A stretch of 64,000 nucleotides of DNA from Eutreptiella sp. 'Long Island Sound 2002' (lineage: Eukaryota > Euglenozoa > Euglenophyceae > Eutreptiales > Eutreptiaceae): assembly GCA_964036045.1 (NCBI GenBank), contig OZ038381.1:102925367-102989366 (forward strand), given 5' to 3'. Positions 11,057 through 22,344 of this stretch are shown here, in pieces. The translations under genes and the position numbers were made by a program. Within the stretch, counting starts at the first letter, position 1, and the number at the start of each line of letters is the position of its first letter. The notes under the pieces were generated by a model that saw nothing but the letters and a program-made list of their open reading frames with translations, made no database searches and was not told where the DNA came from.

Positions 11057-12436
11057 ATGGATACGGACCCCAGCCCGGTCAGGCTGTGGGACTCAGAGGG
11101 GCACTCCGAGGGCTATCGGACAGCTTATGTGCAAACTTCGGAGTCAAAGGAGACGGCAAGACCGCCCACAAGGGCGAACACGGCCCCAGAACCCAGCCTG
11201 GAGCATGACGTCGAGGCGTTGGAGAGGCCCGCCAGAGCCAGAACGGCGCCTGTGGCCCGGCACACGGAGCCAACGCGGGATAGCATGGGCGACACACCCA
11301 TGGCGGAGGAGTCCGAGGCGCCAGGAACCGCGGGATGAGCCGGATCAGGTGGAAAGCACGCTGAGTGCCACTGCGAGCACGTGTCCTTCCTCATGGGCAA
11401 GTACCCAAAGATGGCGATGGACGCCATCGTGCATCGCCTCGACCGCCTGGACAACGCGAAGGACGGCCTAGAGGAGGACGTCGCCGGGATCCTGGATGAC
11501 CAGTCGGCCGCGGAGAGAGACATGGCGGAGCTGCGAGCGGAACAGGACCGGTACCGGGAGAATCTGGAGCTGGCCCTGCAGAAGCAGCAGCGAGTGGTGG
11601 ACAGCCTCCTCCACCTAGTGGAGGACATGTCGGGACGCCTGAAACGGCTAGAGGAGCGACAGCCCCTCACCTCGGGTCAGGAGCTCCCGGCAAAGCCAGC
11701 AGCAGCAGAGCTGGTGGAGCGGGTTAAGACCCTTTGGAGCGCCATGGATAAACCCATGGGCGGCCCGGCAGAGGCACCCTACGCGCCTCCGCGTGTTGAC
11801 CCGGGTGCGCTGCCGTTTGTTCCCATGTTCAGCGAATCCACAATGCTCGGGGAACACACGGCACCGCTGGGATCATGCGGGAAGGGCACGCAACCACGGA
11901 CCCGAGGAGCCTGACGGTACTGATGTCCCATGCCGCTGCCCAGGAACCACCGACCACTACGACTGCCCATGCAGGTTATGCGGAAGAGGAGATCCAGAGC
12001 CAGACCATGCAGGGGCGAACCATGGGAAGGGCCGACGGACATGGTCGAGGCAACCCAGGCAGAAAACCTGTGGGTGAAGGACCCCAATACGGGGATATGG
12101 ACAGCCGGTGGAGCAAGTCCTTCCCGCATTCCAAACCCCATGGATTCAGGCCCAACTGGACCGCACTACATGGAGGAGAAAGATGTACGGGGAGTGTACT
12201 CACACCCCCCGGCCACAGGTGGTATCCGTCTCGGTGGAGTGGTGGCTGCGGACGTCGGAGACGCCAGCAGGATTGGCGACCTCAGGGGAATCAAAATCCC
12301 CTACTACGATGGCAACCCCTCCAACCTGGATGACTTCATCCTGGATTGGGAGGACTTCGCCGAGGAGGTCGTCGGCGAGATGAGGGGAGCGCCAAGGGAC
12401 AAGTGGGTATGTCGGACATTCCCACACTGGACCTGA
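11057..12436 (+). pseudogene. Element 1 gag, N-terminal part (coiled coil)
   Basis: One frame stays open from 11057 to 12436 except for TGA codons at 11336, 11912 and 11924. Its middle (about 11400-11680) is a strong heptad-rich coiled coil with many Leu, Glu and Arg, the place where Element 2 gag also has a coiled coil. The end (about 12270-12400) carries a segment beginning KIPYYDGNPSNLDDF that aligns with KPPMYDGDPPNLDRF of Element 2, the start of the capsid-like region. The frame then runs out, and coding continues one frame over in the ORF at 12346-13671, so there is a single-base frameshift between about 12396 and 12436. Gag forms the particle; the coiled coil probably helps assembly. 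The true start codon is uncertain. Confidence 0.65.
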
Positions 12437-13671
12437 AGGAGGAGCTCAGGGATCAGATCCGTGAGGGAGTGATCCAGACGGAGCAAGCCTGCCTCCAGTG
12501 GCTGGAGGATGCAGAGCGAGTGGACGCCCCCAACCAGAAGTTGGAGGATTCGTGGTCCATTCCGCTGCCGCTGGAGCGCGGGGAACTGAGGGTCCGAGAA
12601 TGGAATTGGTACATCCCCAAGTACCGAAGAAGCCTCAAGCTGGTGGAGGACTGGAATGAGGCCCGCGAGATCCGACACTTGCTGAAAGAGGTCCTCCCCG
12701 GGCACTGGAAGAGAAGAGTGGAGGATGAGGAGAAGAAAAGAGCAAAGAAGCGCGTGGCCGTACGGATCATGGCATCAGAGGACACCCACGCCGCAATAAT
12801 GGAGTTCTTCTGGCGAAACCCTGGCGAGCCCAGCCGAATGTTGGGGTTGAAGAACGCCGTCTATGTGGAGGTATTCGGCGACACCATGGGGCAAAGGCTG
12901 ATGCGCCGCAACAACGTGGAGTGGAGGCGCGGAGAGCCGCTGAGGATGCAGGTCATCTTCGCCCGCATGGGCCTGGACGAGATCGTGAAGTACATCACGG
13001 TGGAGTTGAGGCTCAATGCGAGGAACGAGGCCCACGTGCAGGATCGACATGGTCATGGACAACGAGGCCACCGAGAAGACCGCCATCATCGGGAGATCCA
13101 TGAGGACACGGACAACTCCGCGGAGGATGGTAGTGGAAGTGGCCAAGACCAATGGACCGGGTCCCGGGAGGATCACGAGGAGGCCTATTTCTTCGCGTTC
13201 CTGGCGCACAACGTGAGGGACCATGGGCAGGATCGGTCCAGATGGAGCCGGGCGGGACCCAAGAAGGGCAAAGAGCCAAGGAGGATCGGGAACCCACCGC
13301 TCTCGTTCCGGGAGTACAGGTCTCAGCACGACGGGTGCTGGGTCTGTTATGGCAAGGGAAACAACCATGCACACGACCACACGGACAAGAAGGCCCATTT
13401 CGCCGCCCACCCCGAGACGAAGCCCAAGGAGCAGCGGATTGCCCATTGGAAGGCGAAGGGCGGAGATGGGGGAAAAGGCCAAGGCAAAGGCCAAGGGAAA
13501 GGCAGAGGAAGAGGCTATGGTGGTGGACCCGGCCCAGACCGACGCGTGAGGTCGATCGAGGAGGTTGCTGAGGACATGTTGAGGACGTCGAAGGAACTCA
13601 AAGCCCAGCATCGTGGTGGACAAAGTCTGAGCGGACTGCAGCAGCAGGGAGCTGCGGCAGGCCATGTCTAG
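12346..13671 (+). pseudogene. Element 1 gag, capsid and nucleocapsid part
   Basis: Open frame of 441 codons that continues gag after a frameshift; its first ~20 codons are probably out of frame with the real protein. It aligns through its length with 47382-48836 of Element 2 (shared pieces include NEQERVD/LEDAERVD, RREWR-like and DPRRIGNPPLSF). A Cys/His-rich knuckle lies at about 13335-13400 (CWVCYG, then HAHDH), where the last Cys of a CCHC knuckle appears lost. The C-terminus is Lys/Gly-rich, suited to RNA binding. The frame ends at UAG 13669-13671, and protease follows in the same frame, which suggests gag-pol joining by stop-codon readthrough. Confidence 0.75.
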
Positions 13672-14433
13672 AGGAGCCCCCACAGGGGTGGGACCTCGGA
13701 GGTCTCTCCTCCGAAAGTCAGTGGAATCCCAGAGAAAGCGAAGGCACATCGGGTGCCAAAGAAGGCTCCAGAAGAGCCAAAACCACTGAGTTTCGCCACT
13801 CCCAACCCCTGGAGCGCCCTGCCAAGGGAAGTTTTTGTGGGCAAGGGACGTGGCAAGAAGGAAGGAGCAACCACAGAGAGTCCCGTGGACGGGCAGGACC
13901 AGCCCAAGATCTACACCATCCGTGACCATACCCTCGAAGTCCTGATGCACCCAGATGTGCTAGAGTTGCATGCCGTGAGAGTCGTCCATACACCGCATGG
14001 TGACGAGCGGCAGTTGCACTTGAAGGTGCGTGTACGGTGCGGACAAGAGGAGTTGGTGGTGGATGTTTTGGTGGATACGGGTGCCCAGGTGAGCCTGGGC
14101 CGGAGAGGGTTGTTCAAGGAGGAATTCCTGCAGCCCAGCCGTAGACCGGTGCGCCTGAAGGTGGCCAATGGGGAGATCATGGGTGGTGGTACCCATGAGG
14201 CCACTATCAATATAGAATTCTGGGAGCATGAGCGCTTGAACCGCCCTGACTTGGCGAAGAGAAGCACTCTATCCGGGAACTTCTATGTGGCCGACATTAC
14301 AGATTGGGATATGATCATGGGGTATGACTTCATGGTGGCAAATGCCATTGGAGCCCTTCCCCATCGCGCAAGGCTGGTCCGGGAGGATGATGAATGCCTC
14401 ACATGGCTGTCCACGGATTATGCATGCGGATGA
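13672..14433 (+). pseudogene. Element 1 pol: aspartic protease
   Basis: Same frame as gag, directly after its UAG. The retropepsin active site is visible as VLVDTGAQVSLG at about 14065-14100, preceded by a conserved stretch (LHAVRVVHTPHG, then RQLHLKVRVRCG) shared with Element 2. A downstream piece ending in DWDMIMGYDFM matches the flap-distal end of the Element 2 protease. The protein would release Gag and Pol products. A TGA at 14431-14433 ends the open frame, but the same frame continues at once, so this stop is a point mutation. Element 2 is open at the equivalent place. Confidence 0.85.
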
Positions 14434-15327
14434 TCCCAATGGAATGCTGAGGAACAGGATCGGATCGTCCGAGCGGTGCAAGCTGTGGGTGCCAAGTCCA
14501 GAGGAGACCGCGGAGTTCAGCTCACGGAGTATGGAATGGCGCCACAGGTGTATGACAGGATGATCCAGACGCTGGGAGCCGAAGCGCCCGAGACGGACGT
14601 CTTCGCTTCGCGGGATGCCCCACTTTTGCGGAAGTGTAGGAGGCATTGGCACCGAGGAGACTCAGCCTGGCACAGGCATTGGGTTTTGAAGGAGTGGGGG
14701 CCCATGTATTGGCATGGCTCCCTGGACAATACCAGACGTACGGTGGAGAAGATCGTCGCGGATAGGGCGAAAGGGATCCTGGTCATAACCGGCATAGGAT
14801 CCACCCCATGTCCGCTGGAGGGTCTCAAGTCGACGCTGGACTCCATCACCCTGAACGAGATGTCATTCGGGCCAGAGGAGGAGTTGTTCATCGACGCCAA
14901 GGGTGTATCAATGCCCTCCCCGGGTCAAGCTTGGGGTACCAAGGCTTTCCTGGTGGATGGGGCGCAAGCCCAGCCCACGGTTGATGAAGCATTCATCCGT
15001 AGGGTGGAGGCGGTGCCCATGAGGGTCATGTTTGAGCCCAAGGAGGGGACAGATCAGCCAATTGATGGCATTGACGTCCTGTCCCACGACGAGATCGACG
15101 ATGTCGTCAACTACATGCGGATGGGGATGCATGACCGTGTGGCAGCCAAGAAGGGGCGGGCCATGGTCACATCTCCGCATTGGTGGGATGACAAGATGTT
15201 GGTCACCGGCAAGTACGAGAAGGATGAGTTCGTGGCAAGGGTGATGGATCACATCGCGGACCAATACGATGGTCCGGTTGGGTCGGACCCGCTGACGTGG
15301 GATTTTTCTGAGAATGGGGGCCGATAG
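14434..15327 (+). pseudogene. Element 1 pol: extra domain between protease and RT (DIRS methyltransferase-like)
   Basis: About 290 codons in the protease frame. The segment around 14590-14660 reads TDVFASRDAPLLRKC followed by DSAWHRHW, which resembles the (D)(L/V)FAS...N..L pattern of the domain found C-terminal to RNase H in DIRS-type elements, often described as adenine-methyltransferase-like. Element 2 has the same domain in the same place, where the motif is LDAFSSGTSAHLRVC and DSAWKKHW. The NPPW-type motif of active methyltransferases is not evident (WHGSL here, CPRW in Element 2), so catalysis is doubtful. The frame ends at TAG 15325-15327; RT continues in another frame, so a frameshift lies near 15314-15325. 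Confidence 0.55.
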
Positions 15328-16252
15328 CGACAAGAACCAGCCCGACGCCGCAAATTTCCGAACATTATCGGTGGGAAGTGCACCCCACGACGATGAAGAC
15401 GGCATATCAGACGAGGAGAGGGCGGATTCGGACCCGGAGAAGGCCTATACCGCAGTGCGGTCGGTTGTATGGATACTGAAGCAAGCGGCGGAAGAGGCCC
15501 AGGAGAACCCGAAGGTCGCCGAGCTGAAGGAGAGGCTGATCAATGCCTATCTGGGACTATTCAGTGGCGGCGCCAACAAGAACCCTCCAGATCGTGGGAG
15601 GTTTGGTACAGCGAAGATCAATGTGAAGCCGAACCCCAAGATCTATCGTCATCGGGAGTACCAACTTCAGGGCGATCGGGCCGAGGCCATGAAGAGGTTG
15701 TTGGCCGAGTTCATTGAGCGGGGATGGATCGAACCCTCCGACAGTGAGTGGGCCAGCCCAGCCTCTATCGTGCCCAAGAAGAAGGAGGGCGAGTGGAGGT
15801 TGGTGGTTGATTACAGGGGTTTGAACGAGCAAACCGAGCACGACTCGTACTCGCTTCCCCTGATCGACACCATCCTCCAAAGGCAACAGAAAAAGCGGAT
15901 CTTTACGGTGTTAGACCTGAAACACGGCTATCACCAGATGCCGCTACACCCGGACTCTAGGCCCTGCACAGCGATGTTGATGCCGCTGGGGCCCATGCAG
16001 TGGAAAGTGGTGCCTATGGGCGCCAAGAATGGCAATGCCGCTTTCCAGCGCATGATGGAGGACCTACTCGGTCCTGTCCGGGATTGTGCCGACCCCTTTG
16101 TGGATGACATCATCATCGGGTCCGGCACGGAGGACATGACTGAGGACGAGCTCATCGAAGCGCATGAGAAGGATCCGCGCCGAGTGCTCAGCGAGCTGGA
16201 CAAGCGGAACATGGTGTGCAAGCCCACAAAAGCCTCACTCATCGTGAAGTAA
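15314..16252 (+). pseudogene. Element 1 pol: reverse transcriptase
   Basis: 312 codons with the Ty3/gypsy RT blocks in order: WRLVVDYRGLNEQT, FTVLDLKHGYHQMPL (catalytic Asp of motif A), PMGAKNGNAAFQRMM (motif B) and DPFVDDIIIG (motif C, FVDD). It would copy the element RNA into DNA. The frame is closed by TAA at 16250-16252, but the RT C-terminus (VAFAGHLVGHRQRRPMPGK) follows in the same frame, aligned with VYAGHVVGNGQRKPIPGK of Element 2, so TAA replaces a sense codon. Confidence 0.92.
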
Positions 16253-17167
16253 GTGGCGTTCGCGGGTCACTTGGTTGGTCATCGGCAACGCCGTCCCATG
16301 CCTGGGAAGCTGGCGTCCCCGCACCACTGAGAGAAGCCCCAGACCATCAGCGAACTCCGGTCCTTCATGGGGTTCTGCAATTACTTTTCGGGCTATGTCC
16401 GGATGTATGCAGAACTCTCGGGGCCGCTGCACAAGATGTTGCAGGTGGGCAAGTTCGATGGCCGGAAGGGGAGCAAGAAGAAGCTTGCCTGGACCCTTGA
16501 GGCCGAAGATGCGTTCAGCTGCCTGAAGAAGCGACTCCCGGGGCAGCTAGGGCTATTCCTGGTGGACCCGGACAAGGGATCCGTGCTACGGACGGACGCC
16601 TCGGACTATGCTGTAGGGGCAGTCCTCAAGCAGGTCCGGGACGACGGGTCGCACGTACCCGTGGCGTTTTGGAGCCGGATCCTGGCCGAGGGCCAACGTC
16701 GAACCTGGACCGCGAGGGAGAAGGAGACGTACGCCATTGTTTGTGCGCTCAGGAAGTGGTCTGGCCACATCCGATTGCAACCGGTGGTGGTTTGCACGGA
16801 CCATCAGTCCTTGCAGAGCTGGCACAAGGAGCACGTCGACACCCCGTCGGGACCGGCGGCAAGGAGGGCCCGATGGCATGGGATGTTCGCCAAGTTCGAT
16901 CTCAGCGTCGTGTATGTCCCGGGGAAGGACAACACTGTGGCAGATTGCCTCAGTTCATGGGGCTACCCCGCGGGCAAGGCTTGGATGGACATATCCAGCC
17001 ATGGTGACGCCGAGGAGACCGAGGAGGCCAAGCGCATCATCGACATGGAGAAGACCATGGAGCAAGAGGGGACCAAGTGCTTTGTGGTGATGGCAAACTG
17101 TACGGACCTGGCCAAGTTCCGGGGCGCCCGAGTCCAAGCTATTCGAGAGGAAACCCTCAAGCAGTGA
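16253..17167 (+). pseudogene. Element 1 pol: RT connection and RNase H
   Basis: Continues the RT frame. A TGA at 16328-16330 sits exactly where Element 2 has the Trp of EHWEKPKT, so it is a TGG-to-TGA change. RNase H follows with VLRTDASDYAVGAV, REKETYAIV and TDHQSLQSW, the blocks of the Ty3-type RNase H, then the tether HVDTPSGPAARRARWH. The domain would degrade RNA in the hybrid. The frame is closed by TGA at 17165-17167; integrase follows in the same frame after it. Confidence 0.9.
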
Positions 17168-18459
17168 ATGGTGGCCCCTGTAGAGCTAGTCAGGTTGGTG
17201 CTCACAGAGGACTGGTCGGATGACTATGCGGCATCCGAGCACTGGAGCAAGTACGGAAATGCCGTGAGCGCCCTGTCGGACAACGAATGGCCTGAGGGCT
17301 TGACCGAGGATGGGGATAAATTGTTCCCCAAGGACAAGCTATTGGTCCCTGAGAACCGAATGGAGGAGCTCATTGACCACTGGCATAACGCCCAGCTCAT
17401 GCATCCTGGTCGGGACAAGATGCAGCAGGACCTGGAGTGGCGCTTCAAGTCCCCACCGGGGTACTACGCCCTCCTGGACAAGTACTGCAGCGACTGCGCC
17501 GTGTGTCGGGCCACAAAGAGCCCCAACCACTCCACGGCGGGGAACCCGGTGTATACGGCTATACCGGAGGCCCCTATGCGGTCCGTGGCCATGGATGTAT
17601 TCGCCATGCCGGAGGTCACCGTGAAAGGAGGAACCTATGACTGTATCATCCTGGCGGTGGATAGGCACAGCGGGTATATCGTTCCGGTCCCTGGCAAGAA
17701 GTCCAACAAGAAGGACAAGAAGGACAAGCATGGAGTGGGGCTGCAGGCCAAGACCGTCGCTAATGCCATGATCAGGCATTGCCTGACTATCTTTGATGTC
17801 CCAGCTGTCATCTGCAGCGATCGGGGCAGTCAATTCGTGGGGACGTGGTTCAAGACGATGTCCAAGCTCATGGGGATTCGGCACGCCAAGACCGTGGCGT
17901 ACCACAGCCGGTCGAATGGCCGGGTCAAGGTGGCCGTGCGGCAGATGTTCGAGAAGTTCCGCCAGCTGCACATTGACGAACCGGGCTGGAACTGGCATGA
18001 TTCGCTTTGGAGAGTACTCCAGGCGTACCACGACCTTTCGGGGCCCAGTGGACTGTCGCCCCATTGCATCCTGTTCCTACCGGATGGAGTGTCACGCACT
18101 GTCCCGTGGTTGAACCATGGCAAAGTGGCCCGGGATGCGAATGCTATGATGGCTGAGGCGGACGACACGGCGGCCAAGGTGTGCAAGGCACTTCAGGACG
18201 AGCATGAGAAGAGGGCCAAGTACTTCAAGCAGGGAAAGGTCCAGAAGTATGCTCTCCAAGACACCGTGTGGGTGGAGGGGCACCACAAGGATGTCCTGCC
18301 CAGGCATCGGCAGGCGTCTTGGTATGTGCCGGGCGTAATCATGCGGAAGGTCGGGCAGGATGTTTATGCGGTTCGTGTGGGGGATAACAAGATCCTGGAC
18401 CGGACCATACCCAGCTTCGTCCCCGAGCACGAGACCCCAGCGGACGTCCCGTCACCTTC
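17168..18459 (+). pseudogene. Element 1 pol: integrase, catalytic Glu lost
   Basis: Same frame as RNase H. The N-terminal zinc motif is present (HWHNAQLMHPG, then CAVCRA) and the first two acidic residues of the DDE triad are visible in AMDVFAMPE and ICSDRGSQF. The third is not: at 17927-17929 the codon is AAG (Lys) in SNGRVKVAVRQ, where Element 2 has Glu in SNGRAEVAGRQ with the proper D-35-E spacing. The copy could not integrate DNA. The open frame runs to 18670, but from about 18440-18459 the real coding passes into another frame to give the chromodomain. Confidence 0.9.
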
Positions 18460-18738
18460 GAGTTCACGGCCGGCGATCTGGACTCGGATGACGAGGGTGA
18501 GGACGACGACTTCACCGCCAAGAGAATCCTGGCAGACAAGCCGAACCCGGGGACGCATGGGGGGAGGCTTTATAAAGTCCGTTGGAAGGGATTCGCCGCA
18601 TCCAGGGATTCGTGGGAGCCTCCGAGCAGCTTTGTGCCGAGGTACACCACGGTCTGGATGGATTATCTGAAGATAAAGAACATTTCTTTGGATGTTAAGG
18701 ACGTGTTGGTCCATTTGGTGGCTGCAGTAGCACCGTAA
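18460..18738 (+). pseudogene. Element 1 pol: chromodomain
   Basis: One frame off from the integrase ORF, so a single-base indel lies near 18440-18460. After an acidic linker it reads AKRILADKP, GGRLYKVRWKGF, SRDSWEPPSSF: the chromodomain core with the KVRWKG strand and the WEP turn. Chromodomains on Ty3/gypsy integrases (chromoviruses) steer integration towards histone-marked chromatin. It ends at TAA 18736-18738. The Element 2 counterpart is in frame with its integrase. Confidence 0.9.
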
Positions 18739-19132
18739 TGGATTCCCTCTTGGCATTTTTGTTTGTTTTTGTGCTTGGGAGATGGGTGAGGGCGTTCATC
18801 CGGGGACTTTTGGGCCTTCATTGGCCATATACCCCCTTCACTCGATCTCCACATATATATTTCATTGTGGTATACTTATTTAGGTCGACCGACGACGTTT
18901 CTCTATCTTTGATCCCCTTGGTCCATGTTGTAGATAAAGAGGAGACCGGATATGGCGTAGGGCACCGATTATGAGTGTCCTCACCCCTTCCTTGGGGCAT
19001 GGGGGACGCCTACAACGTGTGTGGGGCCTCCATGTGTCCCTGGAAAATGAGGGGGGGGTGTGGAGCCCATTGGGGTCCTCCCGTCTTCTCTTCAATGACT
19101 TCCGAGCGGATACAACGCTTTGAGAAGGGAGG
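18739..19132 (+). other. Element 1 3' untranslated region and polypurine tract
   Basis: About 390 bp without coding. It ends in the purine tract GAGAAGGGAGG (19122-19132) directly before the 3' LTR, the primer for plus-strand synthesis. The phrase cttatttaggtcgaccgacgacg (here shortened) near 18875 is recognisably shared with the LINE-array units near 28184, 31370 and 34880, which shows that those units contain the 3' end of a related Ty3 element. Confidence 0.8.
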
Positions 19133-21490
19133 TGAAGCCGGTTCGGACCCCCGTGGCCATCTTGGGGTCACTTGGGGTGTGTATCTATGTGCCGGCAAGC
19201 CGCCATTGGCTGATATCATACTCTCCCATCCACCTGATCTGACCAGATGTGATAGTGTGATAGGTTTGGCCATTACGGCTATGAGCGGCCATATTCAGTA
19301 CCGAGGCGCCGCCAGCTGAGGTTTAAAAATCAGAATATCAGGAATCAACAGGGTTTTTTTATCATAATGTTTCCGTGATTTTTCAGCCTTCCGTTCTGAT
19401 TGTCAATGTATCGGCGACTGTCAGTTGGCTCGCGATTCGGCGGTAACTGATTGGTTAACTGTTGTTTACAGATATTTTGGCGGAAACCCCTGATGAAGGG
19501 TCAGATTTAATCAGTAAAGGGTTCGTTGCTTCCGCATATTTTATGATATACACTCGCAAAATTGATCTGATTCTTTCAGACTTTCAGAATCAAATTTTCG
19601 ACTTCGACATCGCCGCACTTGATATGATGAATCTCGAGTGGTCACACATTTTCCCCCGATCACGAATCAACCTTCCTTTTGTTGTGTCCTTCATTTTGCT
19701 TAGAGATATAGTCGAAACAAAAGTGATTCGTGAGGCCACTTTGAAGAATCATATCTCCGGCGCACGGCGGGGAATATCAATTTCGAGACTTGGGTTAGAA
19801 TATCCTTGGTTTCAAATTAATTTAGGAAGCATCAAACGTCTTTGGTGTGTACACATGCCCGGTATAGCAAGGGATAATGGTCAAGAGGGTAGAAAGTGAT
19901 ATATAACTCTTGGACCGTGCAATCGAATATTTTATTGCGACTTTCGAGTGTACCGCATGAGTGTTGGGGCTTCATAGCAATTTTTATTGGGTTCCTACGT
20001 ATTTTTAACGTGAATTTATGTCCATGGAGGGGCATGGCATATCATGGTGGGAGCCACTTTTTGAGGGTATGTGTTATATGCATGGTATGTGCTTCGATAT
20101 GCTCACGCCCATGTTATATATCTCCGTCTGTAGGAAGATATGTGGAGTCATATGTGGCAAGGGCTTCGCCCATGTCACAATGATGAACTCCATAGCGCTA
20201 GACTGAGTCTACCGCTCATATAGTGCATGTGGGAGGGCTTACGGAGCGACCCACAAGCGCCATTATCAATTTTCCCATTTTCATGGTGCGTGTTGGGACG
20301 AGGTTCGAAGGTGTCCCTATGCGTCCATGTGGGGATCCATCTGGAGGGGATTGTTTGCAAATGGTCCCAAACAATTGTGTTTTGAATCATATGTTGATAC
20401 CATGGGTGAGCGAAGTTCTTTACTATTGTAATTATCTTGAATTTGGCACTATTTGCATGTTTTTGACCTCATTTTATGCTCATTTTTGTGTTTTATTCGC
20501 TCAACTGGTCGGCTAACAGTAAAGTGCCTAGAGATTCGTGAACTATGGTATGTTGCTTAAATGTTGTCATATGTCTCGGTGTTGTACCTCACCATATGCC
20601 GGATCACATGGTCAATCTGGCTTGGCACACGAGGCCTCACAAAATTAGGTCTCAAATTCATGAGTTGCCTTGTGAAGCATGTCATGTACATGCCCGGAAG
20701 GGGTTTCGGAGCCAATGGTGGGATATTCTTTGGCATGAATCTTTGGTCTATACCACCCTTGTATATTACGTTCTGGTTTGACACATGCATGGAGCATTTG
20801 AATATTTGCCGTATGCATTTTTGAGTATATAATTGATTTTTGGGCATAATGGTGTGATTTGCCTGATTTTGCCATGTTGTGAGGTCATATTCATGGGGCA
20901 GTTCTCCAAGCCCATTCGACTCCAAGTCCAACCAAGGTTATGTCAGGGTAGGGCATGGTCCTGAGTGCTACTCTAGGCCATGACACGCCACATCCTCTAT
21001 TGGGCTAGGATCTAGAGGTTTGGGAGTGAACATATTTTTGGGTTTTTCGTAGTGACGTTTGACACATGGCATTTAGCCATCTTTTTTGACTGGGTCCAGG
21101 GCATCATGTTGGTGAGTCAGGGGAAGGTCTTGAGTCCAGGGAATGAGGGGTCTATGTCTGAGTCTGTGTATGTTTATCTCTTTCCCCAACTTTGCTTGAT
21201 ATGTGTTCATATGTCAATTTCAGGGCTTTCCTCTTTGGTGCAATTCCTGTACATGCCCGCCACCGTGAGACAACCGGTGTGCTGAACGGAAGCCCGCAGT
21301 GTGGTTTGGGTTATTGCTGTTTTTTTCGGGATCTGGTTGCTGTTCAGGGTTGAAGGAGGATTGTATTTTCTATATTTTTGCATTTAGGACCCTGGATTTT
21401 GAGAAATGCAATCGCTGATCAGGAGCAAGTTAGCAGGGGTGACAGGCGGAAGGGGCACAGCAGGGGCCGGTCCTGGTAGGGACCTTCTTT
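19133..21490 (+). repeat. Element 1 3' LTR (~2358 bp)
   Basis: Direct repeat of 8313-10668 with scattered substitutions and single-base indels; begins TGAAGCCGGTTCGG after the purine tract and ends cttcttt before AGAAG. The open frame corresponding to 8605-9078 is here at 19462-19899. Confidence 0.92.
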
Positions 21491-21740
21491 AGAAGGGGGG
21501 TGCTGTGCTCTAAAATTGTGCAGCACAGTGGACGTCTCAGTCTGCATGTCATGAAAACAAAATTGCATCAAGTGTTCTTCCCTCAAAACGATACCCAATG
21601 CCACCACTAGGAATCAAAGGCACGCTGGGAGAGGCGGTTCTTCCGGGAGACGCGGACGACCATTCGAGAACGTCAGCACCGTAACTGTCTTGCGTGCAGA
21701 ATTGCAGTTCCCGTCCCTGATACTTTTGTAGCATACCTCA

Positions 21741-21816
21741 TTTGCATCTCCTCCAGGCTCCTCGTTCCTGACGTCTGCTGCGTGACTCACCGCTGCCGCT
21801 TCACGGCTGGGCATCT
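21741..21816 (-). other. Possible spliced exon on minus strand
   Basis: Read on the minus strand, a pyrimidine-rich run ending ctctctctcag precedes an open segment starting AGATGCCCAGCC, and gtatgc-type or gtgagt-type donor sequences follow (complements of 21735-21740 and 21785-21790). It lies downstream, in the same orientation, of the GIY-YIG ORF. Splice signals this short occur by chance, and no protein family is recognised. Confidence 0.15.
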
Positions 21817-21897
21817 CTGAGAGAGAGAGAAGGACAACATTACACACTACATTCAACCGTCCAACCCACATCATCACTGCCCCCCCAACCCCCGAGC

Positions 21898-22175
21898 TGT
21901 GGTCTGCTGTGCTGTGCTGTGCTGGGTTGTGCTGTGCTGTGCTGTGCTGTGGTGTGCTGTGCTGAGCTGAGCTATGCTGCGCTGTGCTCTGTAGGGCGCT
22001 CTCTGCTGTGCTGTGCTGTGCTGTGCTGTGCCGTGCTGTGCTGTGCTGTGCTTTGCTGTGCTGTGCTGTGCTCTGCTCTGCTTTGCTTGGCTGTGGTGTG
22101 GGGTGGTGTGGTGTGGTGTGGTGTTGTGTGGTTTCGTGTGGTGTGCTGTGGTGTGCTGTGCTCTGCTCTGCCACT
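21898..22175. repeat. (GCTGT)n-type microsatellite
   Basis: About 280 bp built from gctgt with drift into ctctg and ggtgt variants. Long frames on both strands (for example 21614-22255 minus, His/Ser/Gln-rich) are translations of this repeat and not genes. Confidence 0.9.
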
Positions 22176-22344
22176 ATGTCCCTAGCAGTCCGAACCCATA
22201 ACCCATGACATGCAGCACCCTGCGCACCACACAAACAATTCATTCCCTTTACCACACCCGGGCTGCCTTTACTTGTGTTTCATACCACACAACCAAACAT
22301 GCATGTCCATTCCCCTTGCTCCCTTGAATAGTGAGCTGCATGAC

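Larger units (their letters stand above)
8313..21490 (+). mobile_element. Element 1: full-length Ty3/gypsy chromovirus-like LTR retrotransposon, decayed
   Basis: A 13.2-kb insertion bounded by (A)GAAG duplications, with two ~2.36-kb direct LTRs, an initiator-tRNA-type primer binding site right after the 5' LTR, a purine tract right before the 3' LTR, and gag, protease, an extra DIRS-like domain, RT, RNase H, integrase and chromodomain in that order. The reading frame is broken by several stop codons and at least three frameshifts, and the integrase catalytic Glu is replaced by Lys, so it is not autonomous. The LTRs differ at visible point positions and single-base indels (several per 200 bp), so the insertion is not recent. 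Confidence 0.93.

Noticed and set aside
12775-13950. 391-codon minus-strand ORF across Element 1 gag and protease
   Set aside because: Antisense of a region with clear sense homology between the two LTR elements; no recognisable domain.
21614-22255. 213-codon minus-strand ORF rich in Ser, Gln and His
   Set aside because: It is a translation of the GCTGT-type microsatellite; no domain and no codon structure beyond the repeat.
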